Assembly: GCF_019021925.1 (NCBI RefSeq)
Contig: NZ_CP058990.1
Coordinates: 2,940,001-3,004,000, forward strand
DNA: 64,000 nt
Source of the DNA: Cellulophaga sp. HaHaR_3_176
Lineage (GTDB): Bacteria; Bacteroidota; Bacteroidia; Flavobacteriales; Flavobacteriaceae
Direction of reading: 5' to 3'
Shown: positions 55,501 through 63,903 of the stretch, one piece after another
Layout of the letters: the number at the start of each line of letters is the position of its first letter
Position numbering within the stretch: position 1 is the first letter of the stretch
Notes under the pieces: generated by a model
The model's database searches: none
Told to the model about the DNA's origin: nothing
Seen by the model: the letters and a program-made list of their open reading frames with translations, nothing else
Translations under genes and position numbers: made by a program

Positions 55501-55939
55501 GGTCTTCCATATCCACCCAATATCCAACCTGCTCAGTCATTTTATTCCAAACATCTGTATAACGCATCACTGCTTTTTTACAAGCTGCATTATATTCTTC
55601 TACAGATATTTTTTTTCCAATATCCTCCTTTGTTATACCAAGTTCTTTTTCAACACCAAGCTCAATAGGCAAACCATGAGTATCCCAACCTGCTTTTCGT
55701 TTAACTTGAAAACCTTTCATGGTTTTATAACGAGGAAAAATATCTTTAATAGTTCTCGCCATTACATGGTGAATACCTGGCATACCGTTTGCCGAAGGTG
55801 GACCTTCAAAAAACACATAGCTTTCCTTTCCCTCTCGAGTAGAGATACTTTTCTCAAAAATATCATTCTCTTTCCAGTACTTTAAAATTTCTTCAGCAAC
55901 TACTGGTAAATCTAATCCTTTGTATTCCGCAAACTTCAT
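52538..55939 (-). CDS. ileS: Isoleucine--tRNA ligase (long type)
   Basis: A class I synthetase of 1133 residues. The HIGH-type signature is NGMPGIHHVMAR at about residues 51-62, with GIHH in place of HxGH, as seen in Bacteroidota. The KMSKS motif is EGKKMSKRLGN near residue 690. The editing domain and the long C-terminal tail of type-II (eukaryote-like) IleRS are present. A perfect -7 box lies 34 bases upstream of the ATG. The dksA-like gene follows after four bases. Long IleRS types are often less sensitive to mupirocin; that is family knowledge and not seen here. Confidence 0.96.
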   Translation of the reverse strand: MKFAEYKGLDLPVVAEEILKYWKENDIFEKSISTREGKESYVFFEGPPSANGMPGIHHVMARTIKDIFPRYKTMKGFQVKRKAGWDTHGLPIELGVEKELGITKEDIGKKISVEEYNAACKKAVMRYTDVWNKMTEQVGYWVDMEDPYITYKSKYMESVWWLLKQIYNKKLIYKGYTIQPYSPKAGTGLSSHELNQPGTYQDVTDTTVTAQFKANKNTLPEFFDGIEGDIYFIAWTTTPWTLPSNTALTVGPKIDYVVVKTYNQYTFESITVVLAKALVGKQFSGKFIAVENDEELKAYKQEDKKIPYLVLDTIVGKDLVGVTYEQLIDYVQPYQNAENAYRIIAGDFVTTEDGTGIVHTAPTFGADDALVSKQAVPEIPPMLVLDENNNPVPLVDLQGKFRPELKEFGGKYVKNEYYNDGEAPERSIDVEIAIKLKEENKAFKVEKYVHSYPNCWRTDKPILYYPLDSWFIKVTDVKEKMFDLNQTINWKPKATGEGRFGNWLANANDWNLSRSRYWGIPLPIWRTEDGKEEIMIGSVAELKEEMQKALTAGVLEKDIFEDFVVGDMSEENYDKIDLHKNIVDQITLVSVSGKPMKRESDLIDVWFDSGSMPYAQWHYPFENKDLIDENKTFPADFIAEGVDQTRGWFYTLHAIATMVFDSVAYKNVVSNGLVLDKEGKKMSKRLGNAADPFETMNAHGADATRWYMISNANPWDNLKFDVEGIAEVKRKFFGTLYNTYSFFALYTNIDGFSYSEDEVPLEERPEIDQWILSELHSLIKTVDEAYAEYEPTRATRAISEYVQENLSNWYVRLSRRRFWKGDYQKDKISAYQTLYTCLETVAKLSAPVAPFFMDRLYKDLTNTTRKENFESVHLADFPVYNQSIVNKELESKMAKAQTISSLVLSIRQKEKIKVRQPLQKIMIPVLDEKQKEEIIAVSDLIKSEVNVKEIQLLDDASGILVKQIKPNFKVLGPKFGKDMKLVASAVAKFNQEDIQKIEQDSEISIEISNKSITLQLQDVEISSQDIEGWLVATSGAITVALDVTINEDLRKEGIARELVNRIQNIRKESGFEVTDRIKIKILKDAFLEDAVKSNLTYIKTETLTAELDFEEELENGTDIAFDEVNTKLFIQKH

Positions 55940-55972
55940 AATAACTACTTCTGGTACTACATTTTAAGGCTG

Positions 55973-55980
55973 CAAAATTA
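55973..55980 (-). promoter_or_regulatory. -7 promoter box (TAATTTTG) of ileS
   Basis: A perfect minus-strand TAnnTTTG box ends 34 bases before the ileS ATG, giving a leader of about 30 bases. Confidence 0.55.
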
Positions 55981-56122
55981 TAAATTTAGATTGAATAAAT
56001 AGGTGTTACTTTGAAATGATATTCACACAAAATTTTTATATATAAATACTATCGAAATCTAAAATGATTTTTTAGCCGTATATTTATAGCAAATAACTAT
56101 TATAAACTATAATTTCAAAAAA

Positions 56123-56602
56123 ATGAAAAAAGTAATTCTAAGTTCAATTCTAATGGTAGCTTTAACTACCTCATTCGTATCTTGTAAAGATGCTGCTGAC
56201 AAAGCTAAAGAAGCTACTGAAGCTACTGCTGAAGCTGCAAATGAAGCTGCTGACGCGACTAAAGAAGCTGCAGGTGAAGCTATGGATGCAACTAAAGAAG
56301 CTGCAGGCGATGCAATGGATGCTGCTGGCGAATTAACTGATGGTGTACCTAGTTTTGGTGATGCTGCTGTTACTGAATATGTAAAAACATATGAAGAGTA
56401 CATTAATGAGTACAAAGAAGCTGCTGAAAGTAAAGATATGACTGCTTTTGCTGCACTTGGCACTAAAGGTCAAGAATTAGCTACTAAATCTCAAGAGGTT
56501 TACAAAAATCTTTCTGCTGCTGATGCTGAAAAATTAAATGCTTATATGACTGAAAAATCTAAGGAGCTTCAAGACATCTCTGCTAAGATGATGGCTAACT
56601 AA
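56123..56602 (+). CDS. Alanine-rich repeat lipoprotein
   Basis: A 159-residue lipoprotein: signal VILSSILMVALTTSFVSC, lipidated at about Cys21. The next 45 residues are an alternating Ala/Glu/Lys/Asp repeat of roughly 11 residues (DATKEAAGEAM, DATKEAAGDAM), which forms an amphipathic helix reminiscent of LEA-like and coiled-coil proteins. The C-terminal half is a helical domain (VKTYEEYINEYKEAAES, LATKSQEVYKNLSAADAEKLNAYM). Likely periplasmic or surface-bound. Its role is unknown; stress protection is speculative. It is followed by a terminator. Confidence 0.82.
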   Translation: MKKVILSSILMVALTTSFVSCKDAADKAKEATEATAEAANEAADATKEAAGEAMDATKEAAGDAMDAAGELTDGVPSFGDAAVTEYVKTYEEYINEYKEAAESKDMTAFAALGTKGQELATKSQEVYKNLSAADAEKLNAYMTEKSKELQDISAKMMAN

Positions 56603-56615
56603 GCTAAATATAATA

Positions 56616-56660
56616 CATTTAAAAAAGCTCGATTTATACAAATCGAGCTTTTTTTTTAAA
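56616..56660. terminator. Bidirectional terminator
   Basis: The stem aaaaaagctcgattt / aaatcgagctttttt with a short loop (ataca) and both A-run and T-run flanks lies between the lipoprotein gene and the convergent TonB-dependent receptor gene. Confidence 0.9.
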
Positions 56661-59067
56661 AGGTTATTCCTATTCCTAAAATAAAGTTTATTCCTGGAGC
56701 TACTATACCAGAAGAATAGCTACGATACCTTTGATTAGTAATATTTTCTACACCAAAAGTTCCTCTCAACGAATTAGAAATTGCATACTTTGATCTGAAA
56801 TTTAATGTATGCCATGAAGGAGAATATGGATCACCATTAACATCTGAAGCATAAATATATGTTTTACTCTGTTCTGATAGCGCTAAATCTGATGCAGATA
56901 CTTCTCCATTAAAATTAAAAAACAAATCCGCTTTAAGTTTTTCATTTTTCCATATTAAATGCACATCCCCAAAAGTTGGAGCTACATGCCTACCTGTCGA
57001 ACTTACTCCATCATCATCTTCCTCCATACCTTCAGTAATTGATACATTAGAAGTCATTGAAATATGTTTTGTGAAAAATACATCGGCACTTAATTCTAAA
57101 CCATAAACATATGCTTTAGCCGCATTTTGAATTGCCTGAACATTACTAAGCTCTCCATTATACTCTATTTGAGACATTCCGTTAAACTCAAAATCTCTTC
57201 GAACCAACGCATCTACTAAATGTGTATAAAAGGTAGATGCCTTTATTGTCACCTTATCTTTTATATTTTTCTGAATTCCTAAATCGACATTGTATGCATA
57301 CTCTGGCTCTAGATCAGGATTTGGAACAACTACCGAGCCTGGCTCCGAATCAAATATTTTACCAACATCATCAATATTTGGCGCCCTAAAACCTGTCGAT
57401 AAATTTGCTGTTACCTGTAAATCTGCTTTTGGAAACCAACTTACTCCCAAACTACCTGTTAATGCCCCTGTACTTAAATCAGCATTATTGAAAGGAAAAG
57501 AGTAAAATTCTGTATTAAACTCAGCATCTAACCAAACTCTACTATAGCGTAGACCTGATAATAACGCCACGTTAGGCTTTATTTTATATTCTGCATTAAC
57601 ATACCCAGCCATTGTTTGCCAAGTAGATTTATCAGGATATCTACTTGCTGTTTCATCAGATTCTCCAGTAATGATATTCTGCTGACTTCCAAAAGAATGA
57701 ACTTTATTATAAATATATTCACCTCCGTAATACAATCGTAAATCTCCAATTCTCTTATTTTCAAAATCTATATTTATAGAAGCTACATCTAACTTTTCTT
57801 TTGTAGAATATCTGATATCATCTTGAAAATCTCTATCGTTTCTGCTCTCCTCAAAAAATTGATATGCAGTAGTAACTTTTAAACCGTCGTAAAAACCACC
57901 CTTCCCATTTTTTGTATACTGCAAGTTACTCATGAACCATTTTTGAGGTCCGTAATACCATTCTGCAGAGCGAAGTCCATCATCTGCACTGTTTGGTCGT
58001 ATTAATCTATCGTACCTAGAATAATCTGAAGTTTCTGAATAATAATTATTTAAACTTAAACCCCAATTTGAATTTGGTTTAAATTTAATTTTTTGCATTA
58101 AATTAATTTGATTATAACCCGTTGGTATTTGATCTCTAGGGCTATTATTCGTCACTAAAATATCTTCTCCATCAAAAGTTTCAACATAGTTTTCTCGCAA
58201 ATAAGAATCTGGCCCATATTTGCCCATTTTCAAATCACCAAAATTATTATAAGTTGCACTTGTTAAAAAAGCCCATTTTTCAGTACCTATATTAAAGTCA
58301 AAATGACCTGTATTTTCTGAATTTGCAGATGAAAACCTGTAATCAGCATTACCTGAAACAATATTTTTATTTATTGCAGAAAATTGTGCCTCTTTAGTAA
58401 AAAAGTTCATTACACCACCTATAGCATCACTACCATAAATAACAGACCCTGGCCCAAAAACTATTTCCGTATTTCTTATAATATAAGGATCTATAGCTAT
58501 TACATTTTGAATATTACCTCCTCTAAAAATGGCATTATTCATTCTAACACCATCTACAGATAATAGCAATCTATTTGTTGAAAAACCTCTTATCATGGGG
58601 CTTCCGCCTCCTAGTTGACTTTTTTGAACAAATACCTTACCGCTATTCTCTAATAAATCTGCTGCGGTTTGAGGATTTGTAAAAGCAATAGATTTTGCGT
58701 TAATAGCTACTATTTTTTGAGGAATATCTTTTTTCTGTTGTTCCCATTTCGAAATTGACATCACAACCTCATCTAATTGCTGAGTTATAGGTACCAAATA
58801 CACCTTACCTTCTCTTTTTTTTATTTGAGCTTTGGTTGTTTTATATATTTCATGCCCATAATGTTTAAAGGTAATTCGTTCTCCTTTATTAAAAATAGAG
58901 ATATCACATTGGCCGTCAAAATCAGAAATTACTGCTTTACTTTTATCTACATTAAAAACAGCAACATTTACAATAGGCTCTTTAGTATCAAAGTCTAAAA
59001 CAAGAATATTTTGAGCATAAAAAATGTGAGAAACAAAGAAAAATAATAAGGTTAATTTTTTATTCAT
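56656..59067 (-). CDS. TonB-dependent receptor, haem/haemoprotein type
   Basis: From the ATG at 59067 the receptor has about 803 residues; the upstream ATG at 59085 overlaps recO and is not preferred. Signal LTLLFFFVSHIFYAQ, then an N-terminal beta domain (LDFDTKEPIVNVAV). The plug carries GGGSPMIRGFSTNRLLLSVDGVRMNNAI, shortened here to MIRGFSTNRLLLSVDGVRMN, which is the landmark of haem and haemoprotein-type receptors. A barrel follows, ending in APGINFILGIGITF. Substrate is inferred from the plug signature. It begins one base after the recO stop codon. Confidence 0.9.
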   Translation of the reverse strand: MNKKLTLLFFFVSHIFYAQNILVLDFDTKEPIVNVAVFNVDKSKAVISDFDGQCDISIFNKGERITFKHYGHEIYKTTKAQIKKREGKVYLVPITQQLDEVVMSISKWEQQKKDIPQKIVAINAKSIAFTNPQTAADLLENSGKVFVQKSQLGGGSPMIRGFSTNRLLLSVDGVRMNNAIFRGGNIQNVIAIDPYIIRNTEIVFGPGSVIYGSDAIGGVMNFFTKEAQFSAINKNIVSGNADYRFSSANSENTGHFDFNIGTEKWAFLTSATYNNFGDLKMGKYGPDSYLRENYVETFDGEDILVTNNSPRDQIPTGYNQINLMQKIKFKPNSNWGLSLNNYYSETSDYSRYDRLIRPNSADDGLRSAEWYYGPQKWFMSNLQYTKNGKGGFYDGLKVTTAYQFFEESRNDRDFQDDIRYSTKEKLDVASINIDFENKRIGDLRLYYGGEYIYNKVHSFGSQQNIITGESDETASRYPDKSTWQTMAGYVNAEYKIKPNVALLSGLRYSRVWLDAEFNTEFYSFPFNNADLSTGALTGSLGVSWFPKADLQVTANLSTGFRAPNIDDVGKIFDSEPGSVVVPNPDLEPEYAYNVDLGIQKNIKDKVTIKASTFYTHLVDALVRRDFEFNGMSQIEYNGELSNVQAIQNAAKAYVYGLELSADVFFTKHISMTSNVSITEGMEEDDDGVSSTGRHVAPTFGDVHLIWKNEKLKADLFFNFNGEVSASDLALSEQSKTYIYASDVNGDPYSPSWHTLNFRSKYAISNSLRGTFGVENITNQRYRSYSSGIVAPGINFILGIGITF

Positions 59068-59068
59068 T

Positions 59069-59788
59069 CTAGCTAAAAACTTCATTTAGAATTGCAAGAG
59101 ATTTAGGTTTTCTAAATCCGTGCAAATGTAACTCATAATAAAGAATGATACTCTTCAAAAGCTCTTGGCGCTGTTTTTTATTCATCTTTATTGTTTGTAT
59201 TGCATCAAAATTTATGCCCAAAAATCTTTTAAAATAATTTAAATTCTCACCTAACATTATAGGATTTAATGATAACTTATAAATGAAAGCACCTTCTAAA
59301 AGATCAAAATAAGGAGCATTTATTTCAGTTGTATCTGGCGAAAAACCAAAATACTTAGTCAGAACCACAAAAAAATGTAAATGAAAGTTAGAAATTTCAG
59401 AGTTAGCATCAAGCCACTGTAGTGAAGCTTCTAAAAAATCAAACAAGTTTTGATCCCCTTCTTCTTCATGAATACTATTACTCAACATTTCTGCAATAAA
59501 AAAAGTTAAAGCATTTTTGGTAATATTAGTATGTAACTCTTGATAATGATATGCGACCTTAACTTCTTTAATAGTTTCTAAAGTGCCTTTATTTTTATGA
59601 TACGCAACAATTTCGAGTTGGGTTAAAGGCTGAAAGTATGCTGCTTTAAGTTTTCCTTTTTTAGAAGTAAGCACGCCTTTTAATAAGTATGATTTTACGC
59701 CATCTGATGCTGTATAGGCTTTTACAATTAAGCTCGTATCACCGTATTTTAATGCCGATAAAATAATTGCTTTTGTTGTGACCTGCAT
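59069..59788 (-). CDS. recO: DNA repair protein RecO
   Basis: A 239-residue RecO, which helps load RecA onto SSB-coated DNA with RecR. The N-terminal OB fold (TKAIILSALKYGDTSLIVKAYTASDG) and the helical C-terminal domain are present. The zinc-finger cysteines of some RecO proteins are absent, as is common in Bacteroidota. A perfect -7 box lies 21 bases upstream. Its TAG stop is followed by one base and the receptor ATG, so translation of the two may be coupled even though the functions are unrelated. Confidence 0.92.
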   Translation of the reverse strand: MQVTTKAIILSALKYGDTSLIVKAYTASDGVKSYLLKGVLTSKKGKLKAAYFQPLTQLEIVAYHKNKGTLETIKEVKVAYHYQELHTNITKNALTFFIAEMLSNSIHEEEGDQNLFDFLEASLQWLDANSEISNFHLHFFVVLTKYFGFSPDTTEINAPYFDLLEGAFIYKLSLNPIMLGENLNYFKRFLGINFDAIQTIKMNKKQRQELLKSIILYYELHLHGFRKPKSLAILNEVFS

Positions 59789-59808
59789 TCTAGTCTTTTA
59801 GGTTAATA

Positions 59809-59816
59809 CAAAGATA
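59809..59816 (-). promoter_or_regulatory. -7 promoter box (TATCTTTG) of recO
   Basis: A perfect minus-strand TAnnTTTG box ends 21 bases before the recO ATG. Confidence 0.55.
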
Positions 59817-59927
59817 GGGCTTTGCATTATTAGAGCTATTTTAAAAAATGTAAATCAACATTATTAAAATCGTATTTTTTCAAACGACAACCAAATTTCA
59901 ATAATCGAGAATTAGGACTTTTTTTAT

Positions 59928-59970
59928 AAAAAAAAGCGAAGTTTCCTCACAGAAACTTCGCTTTTTAAAT
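59928..59970 (-). terminator. Strong terminator of gdhA
   Basis: A 15-bp perfect stem (arms at 59931-59945 and 59952-59966, core gcgaagtttc / gaaacttcgc) with loop ctcaca and T-runs on both sides lies just downstream of the gdhA stop codon on the minus strand. Confidence 0.93.
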
Positions 59971-59985
59971 ATAAAGGTTTTACTA

Positions 59986-61329
59986 TTAAATAACCCCTTG
60001 TGCTAACATGGCATCGGCAACTTTTACGAAACCAGCAATGTTTGCTCCTTTTACATAGTTGCAATACCCATTCTCATCTTTCCCGTATTCAATACAAGAA
60101 TCATGAATATCTTCCATAATATCTTTTAAACGACCATCAACCTCTTCTCGCGTCCAACTGATACGAAGTGAGTTTTGAGACATTTCTAAACCTGAAGTAG
60201 CAACACCACCAGCATTAGATGCCTTACCTGGCGCAAAAAGTATTTTTGCTTCATGAAACTCATAAATAGCCTCAGGAGTAGAAGGCATATTTGCACCTTC
60301 TGCAACACAAATACAACCGTTTTTAATTAATGTTTTTGCATCATCACCACTCAATTCATTTTGAGTAGCACACGGCAAAGCGATATCACACTTAACTTCC
60401 CAAGGTGTTTTTCCTTTGTGGAATGTTGCTGAAGCATATTTATCTGCATATTCAGATATACGGCCTCTTCTATTATTTTTCAAGTCCATTACAAACTCTA
60501 ACTTTTCATTATCAATACCATCTGTATCTACAATATAGCCTTGAGAATCTGAAAGCGTTAAAACTTTAGCACCCAACTGTAGTGCTTTTTCAGCAGCATA
60601 TTGTGCAACATTTCCTGATCCAGAAATCACAACATTTTTGCCGCTAAAATCTTTTCCTTGAGTTTTCATCATACTTTGTGCGAAATACACAGTACCATAA
60701 CCTGTTGCTTCTGGGCGAATTAACGAACCACCCCATGAACGACCTTTACCTGTCAAAACACCAGTAAACTCATTTCTAATTTTTTTATACATACCAAACA
60801 AGAAACCAATTTCTCGTGCTCCAACTCCGATATCACCAGCAGGCACATCTGTATTCGGTCCAATATGTCTGTTTAGTTCTAACATAAAAGCATGGCAAAA
60901 ACGCATTACCTCATCATCAGATTTTCCTTTCGGATCAAAATCAGAACCACCTTTACCACCACCCATTGGCAATGTTGTTAAACTATTTTTAAACACTTGC
61001 TCAAAAGCTAAAAACTTAAGAATACTTGCATTTACTGACGGATGAAAACGCAAACCACCTTTATAAGGCCCAATTGCAGAATTCATCTGTATACGATACC
61101 CTCTATTAACATGAATTTCACCTTTATCATCTACCCATGCAACTCTAAAAGATATTAGTCTTTCAGGCTCTACCATACGCAACAAAATATTTTTGCCGTT
61201 ATAGATTTTATGTTTTGCTATATAGGGAATTACTGTTTCCGCTACTTCTTGTACTGCTTGAATGAATTCAGGTTCATGACCATTTCTAGTCTTAACCTCC
61301 TCCATAAATGTTTTAATTTTTAGTTCCAT
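59986..61329 (-). CDS. gdhA: NADP-type glutamate dehydrogenase
   Basis: A cytoplasmic enzyme of 447 residues linking 2-oxoglutarate and ammonia to glutamate. YKGGLRFHPSVN, the catalytic-lysine motif PMGGGKGGSDFDPKGKS and the NAD(P)-binding segment VVISGSGNVAQYAAEKA are present. Length and sequence fit the small hexameric NADP-specific form (E. coli GdhA type). Start ATG at 61329. It is flanked by a strong terminator downstream and ends a single-gene transcript. Confidence 0.96.
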   Translation of the reverse strand: MELKIKTFMEEVKTRNGHEPEFIQAVQEVAETVIPYIAKHKIYNGKNILLRMVEPERLISFRVAWVDDKGEIHVNRGYRIQMNSAIGPYKGGLRFHPSVNASILKFLAFEQVFKNSLTTLPMGGGKGGSDFDPKGKSDDEVMRFCHAFMLELNRHIGPNTDVPAGDIGVGAREIGFLFGMYKKIRNEFTGVLTGKGRSWGGSLIRPEATGYGTVYFAQSMMKTQGKDFSGKNVVISGSGNVAQYAAEKALQLGAKVLTLSDSQGYIVDTDGIDNEKLEFVMDLKNNRRGRISEYADKYASATFHKGKTPWEVKCDIALPCATQNELSGDDAKTLIKNGCICVAEGANMPSTPEAIYEFHEAKILFAPGKASNAGGVATSGLEMSQNSLRISWTREEVDGRLKDIMEDIHDSCIEYGKDENGYCNYVKGANIAGFVKVADAMLAQGVI

Positions 61330-61457
61330 ATTTATAATTAGAATCTGTTACTAATTTGGCATTTATCCATGCCTTATTTATTGAATTTAAAATATAATGT
61401 CAAAATTATACTATTATCACAATTTAAGTGCCTTTTGTTTAAAAAATTAATAAATAT

Positions 61458-62612
61458 TTAATTTAAGGCTTGTTCTAAATCAGAAATTAAATCGTCAATA
61501 TCTTCGATACCTACACTTAACCTAATTAAAGAATCTACAACTCCGACTTTTTCTCTTTCTTCTTTTGGTATACTAGCGTGCGTCATACTCGCAGGGTGAC
61601 CAACTAAACTTTCTACACCACCTAAAGATTCTGCTAACGTGAAAAGCTTTAAACTTTCAACAATTTTTATGGCATCTTTATATGAACTTCCTTTAGGCAC
61701 GAAAGAAATCATTCCTCCAAAACCACTCATCTGCTCTTTAGCAATTTGATGATTAGGATGAGCTACAAAACCTGGCCAATATACTTTTTCTATTTTTGAA
61801 TGTGCATTTAAATAATTCGCAATTTTCTCTCCGTTTTCACAATGGCGTTGCATTCTTACATGCAAAGTTTTAATTCCACGTAAAGCCAAAAAACTATCCA
61901 TTGGCCCACAAATTGCACCGCTTGCATTTTGAATAAAGTAAAGCTTATCTGCTAATTCTTTATCATTAACAATAAGCGCTCCCAAAACCACATCGCTATG
62001 TCCGCTTAAATACTTAGTAGCAGAATGCATTACAATATCAGCTCCTAAATCTAAAGGTTGCTGTAAATAAGGGCTCGCAAAAGTATTATCGACAGCCAAT
62101 AATATATTGTGTTTTTTAGAAATAGCTACGACTCCTTTAATATCTATAATACTCATCATAGGGTTTGTTGGTGTTTCTACCCAAAGCAATTTTGTTTTAT
62201 TAGATATATACTTCTCAATATTATCAACGTCTTCCATTTCAATAAATTGAAAAACGATACCATAATTTTCAAAAACTTTTTTAAATAAGCGATAGCTTCC
62301 TCCATACAAGTCACTCGTAGAGACAACTTCATCTCCTGGACTTAATAGTTTCAATATTGCATCAATAGCCGCCATACCACTTCCGAATGCCATACCGTAA
62401 TTTCCATTTTCGATACTTGCCAAAGAATTTTCTAAAGCACTACGGGTTGGGTTTCCACTTCGAGAATATGCATACCCTAAGTGATCACCTGGTGTATTTT
62501 GTGCATATGTAGACGTTTGATATATAGGTGGCATTACGGCCCCATAAGCCTTATCTGGGTTTTGACCTCCATGAATAACCTTACTGTTAAAATTTAATTT
62601 CTTTTCGTTCAT
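61458..62612 (-). CDS. Cystathionine gamma-synthase-type PLP enzyme
   Basis: A 384-residue fold-type I PLP enzyme of the Cys/Met metabolism family. YSRSGNPTRSALE is the early substrate-binding segment, GSGMAAIDAILKLLSPGD the PLP-phosphate part, DNTFASPYLQQPLDLGAD the cofactor strand, and HSATKYLSGHSDVV contains the Schiff-base lysine at about Lys200. Family members include cystathionine gamma-synthase, cystathionine gamma-lyase and O-acetylhomoserine sulfhydrylase; sequence reading alone does not separate them. The promoter box 62631-62638 overlaps the region of the divergent gene's promoter. Confidence 0.9.
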   Translation of the reverse strand: MNEKKLNFNSKVIHGGQNPDKAYGAVMPPIYQTSTYAQNTPGDHLGYAYSRSGNPTRSALENSLASIENGNYGMAFGSGMAAIDAILKLLSPGDEVVSTSDLYGGSYRLFKKVFENYGIVFQFIEMEDVDNIEKYISNKTKLLWVETPTNPMMSIIDIKGVVAISKKHNILLAVDNTFASPYLQQPLDLGADIVMHSATKYLSGHSDVVLGALIVNDKELADKLYFIQNASGAICGPMDSFLALRGIKTLHVRMQRHCENGEKIANYLNAHSKIEKVYWPGFVAHPNHQIAKEQMSGFGGMISFVPKGSSYKDAIKIVESLKLFTLAESLGGVESLVGHPASMTHASIPKEEREKVGVVDSLIRLSVGIEDIDDLISDLEQALN

Positions 62613-62630
62613 AACTCTTGCCTATACTTA

Positions 62631-62638
62631 CAAATGTA
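62631..62638 (-). promoter_or_regulatory. -7 promoter box (TACATTTG) of the PLP enzyme gene
   Basis: A perfect minus-strand TAnnTTTG box 19 bases before the ATG at 62612, with a TTG on the minus strand near 62659-62661 at -33 distance. Confidence 0.55.
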
Positions 62639-62642
62639 CCGT

Positions 62643-62650
62643 TATCTTTG
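62643..62650 (+). promoter_or_regulatory. -7 promoter box (TATCTTTG) of the DUF3298 lipoprotein gene
   Basis: A perfect plus-strand TAnnTTTG box, four bases from the divergent box at 62631-62638, with a TTG at 62618-62620 at -33 distance. It gives a leader of about 38 bases. Confidence 0.55.
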
Positions 62651-62693
62651 TACGATAACAATTACCATTCATTACTTGAAATTTTATATATCT

Positions 62694-63437
62694 ATGAAAA
62701 TAAAGTTAACACTCTTATTTATTTTATTAGTAATTATCGGTTGTAAAGATAAAAATGAGTTATCGCATGAATCCGTAACTTTTAAAAGCGAAAACTGTAA
62801 TGATTGCCCTAAAGTACTTGTTGATACTTATAATTTTAAAGGCGATAGTGAACTAGCGTCTATCATAAACAATACTTTACAAGAGGAAATTATAGATCAA
62901 TTAATATATGATGATGAAATTATAGCGAATACAGTTGAAGAAGCTATAACTTCATTCAAAAAGGGCTTTTTAGCTTTAAAAGAAATGTATCCTGACGAAA
63001 GTTTAGGTTGGGAAGCTAAAATTAAAACGGATATAACTTTTGAAAACAAAGATGTTATCTCTATAAAATTAGATACTTATATTTTTACTGGTGGAGCACA
63101 TGGATTTAGCGCCTCAAAGTTTTTAAATTTTGATAAGAAAAAAGGAAACGAGTTTGAAAATTGGAAGTTGTTTAATGATAAAGGTGCTTTTACACACTTT
63201 GTAGAAACTAAATTCAAAATTCAAGAAGATATCCCCCAAAACTCCTCCATTAATAGCACTGGATTTATGTTTGAGGGAGATATATTTTATTTACCATCTA
63301 ATATTGGCTTCACCGATAAGGGTCTTCAATTAATTTACAATCAATATGAAGTTGCGTCTTATGCTGACGGACCAATTGTAATAACACTACCTTACAATGA
63401 GATTAAAAAATATCTATCTGTAAGTATTAAAAAATAA
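62694..63437 (+). CDS. DUF3298/DUF4163-type lipoprotein
   Basis: From the ATG at 62694 the product has 247 residues and a lipoprotein signal (LTLLFILLVIIGC, Cys17). The upstream in-frame extension to 62634 is rejected because it covers the promoter. The mature part has a DUF4163-type segment and the DUF3298 signature FTGGAHGFSASKFLNFDKKKG, seen here as YIFTGGAHGFSASKFLNFD. The C-terminus (YEVASYADGPIVITLPYNEI) also fits this family. Relatives (RsiV, PdaC) act at the cell envelope, and RsiV binds lysozyme. The role here is unknown. Confidence 0.85.
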   Translation: MKIKLTLLFILLVIIGCKDKNELSHESVTFKSENCNDCPKVLVDTYNFKGDSELASIINNTLQEEIIDQLIYDDEIIANTVEEAITSFKKGFLALKEMYPDESLGWEAKIKTDITFENKDVISIKLDTYIFTGGAHGFSASKFLNFDKKKGNEFENWKLFNDKGAFTHFVETKFKIQEDIPQNSSINSTGFMFEGDIFYLPSNIGFTDKGLQLIYNQYEVASYADGPIVITLPYNEIKKYLSVSIKK

Positions 63438-63441
63438 GTTT

Positions 63442-63903
63442 TTATTTCGTCTGTACTTTTAATAGCGATAAAATTGTCCCTAAATGTAACCCCTCATGAA
63501 AAGAGTTAAACGCAATAGCATCTTCAACAGAGCTTAAAGTAACGTCTAAACTAGTATCATATGTACTAAATGACTTAAATTCACCTTTTTCATAATCTTC
63601 CTGCATCCATTCTATTGTCGAAAACAAAAAACCTGTTATTTCGTCAATTTCTTCATTAGTAGCAGTACCATCTGGTACACTTCCTTTTTTAAATTTTTCA
63701 ATAAATTCATCTGAAATACGCATTGGCAAGCCACTCAATCTATAAACCAAAAGTTGCTGTGTAACCACCACGTGTGCTATATTCCACCAGATATTATTTC
63801 TGAATCCCGCAGGGATATTTAGTAATTGCTCTCTGGGTGTTTTTGTCAAGAATTTGTATAAAATTTTCCTGTTTTTAAGGGTAATATCAAATAGTTTTTC
63901 CAA
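63442..63903 (-). CDS. DinB-family protein
   Basis: A four-helix-bundle protein of the DinB/YfiT superfamily, whose members bind a metal through three histidines. Here these are in the first helix segment NIAHVVVTQQLLVYRLSGLP and in FHEGLHLGTILSLLKVQ near the C-terminus. I prefer the TTG at 63903 (EKLFDITLKNRKIL), which aligns with the usual N-terminus; further TTG codons at 63939 and 63945 would add a non-conserved extension of 12-14 residues. No ATG is in frame. The product would be about 153 residues. The molecular function is unknown. Confidence 0.78.
   Translation of the reverse strand: MEKLFDITLKNRKILYKFLTKTPREQLLNIPAGFRNNIWWNIAHVVVTQQLLVYRLSGLPMRISDEFIEKFKKGSVPDGTATNEEIDEITGFLFSTIEWMQEDYEKGEFKSFSTYDTSLDVTLSSVEDAIAFNSFHEGLHLGTILSLLKVQTK

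Noticed and set aside
56107..56463. 118-residue alanine/serine-rich open frame on the minus strand
   Set aside because: It is a shadow of the repetitive alanine-rich lipoprotein gene; repeats in one strand produce an open frame in the other.
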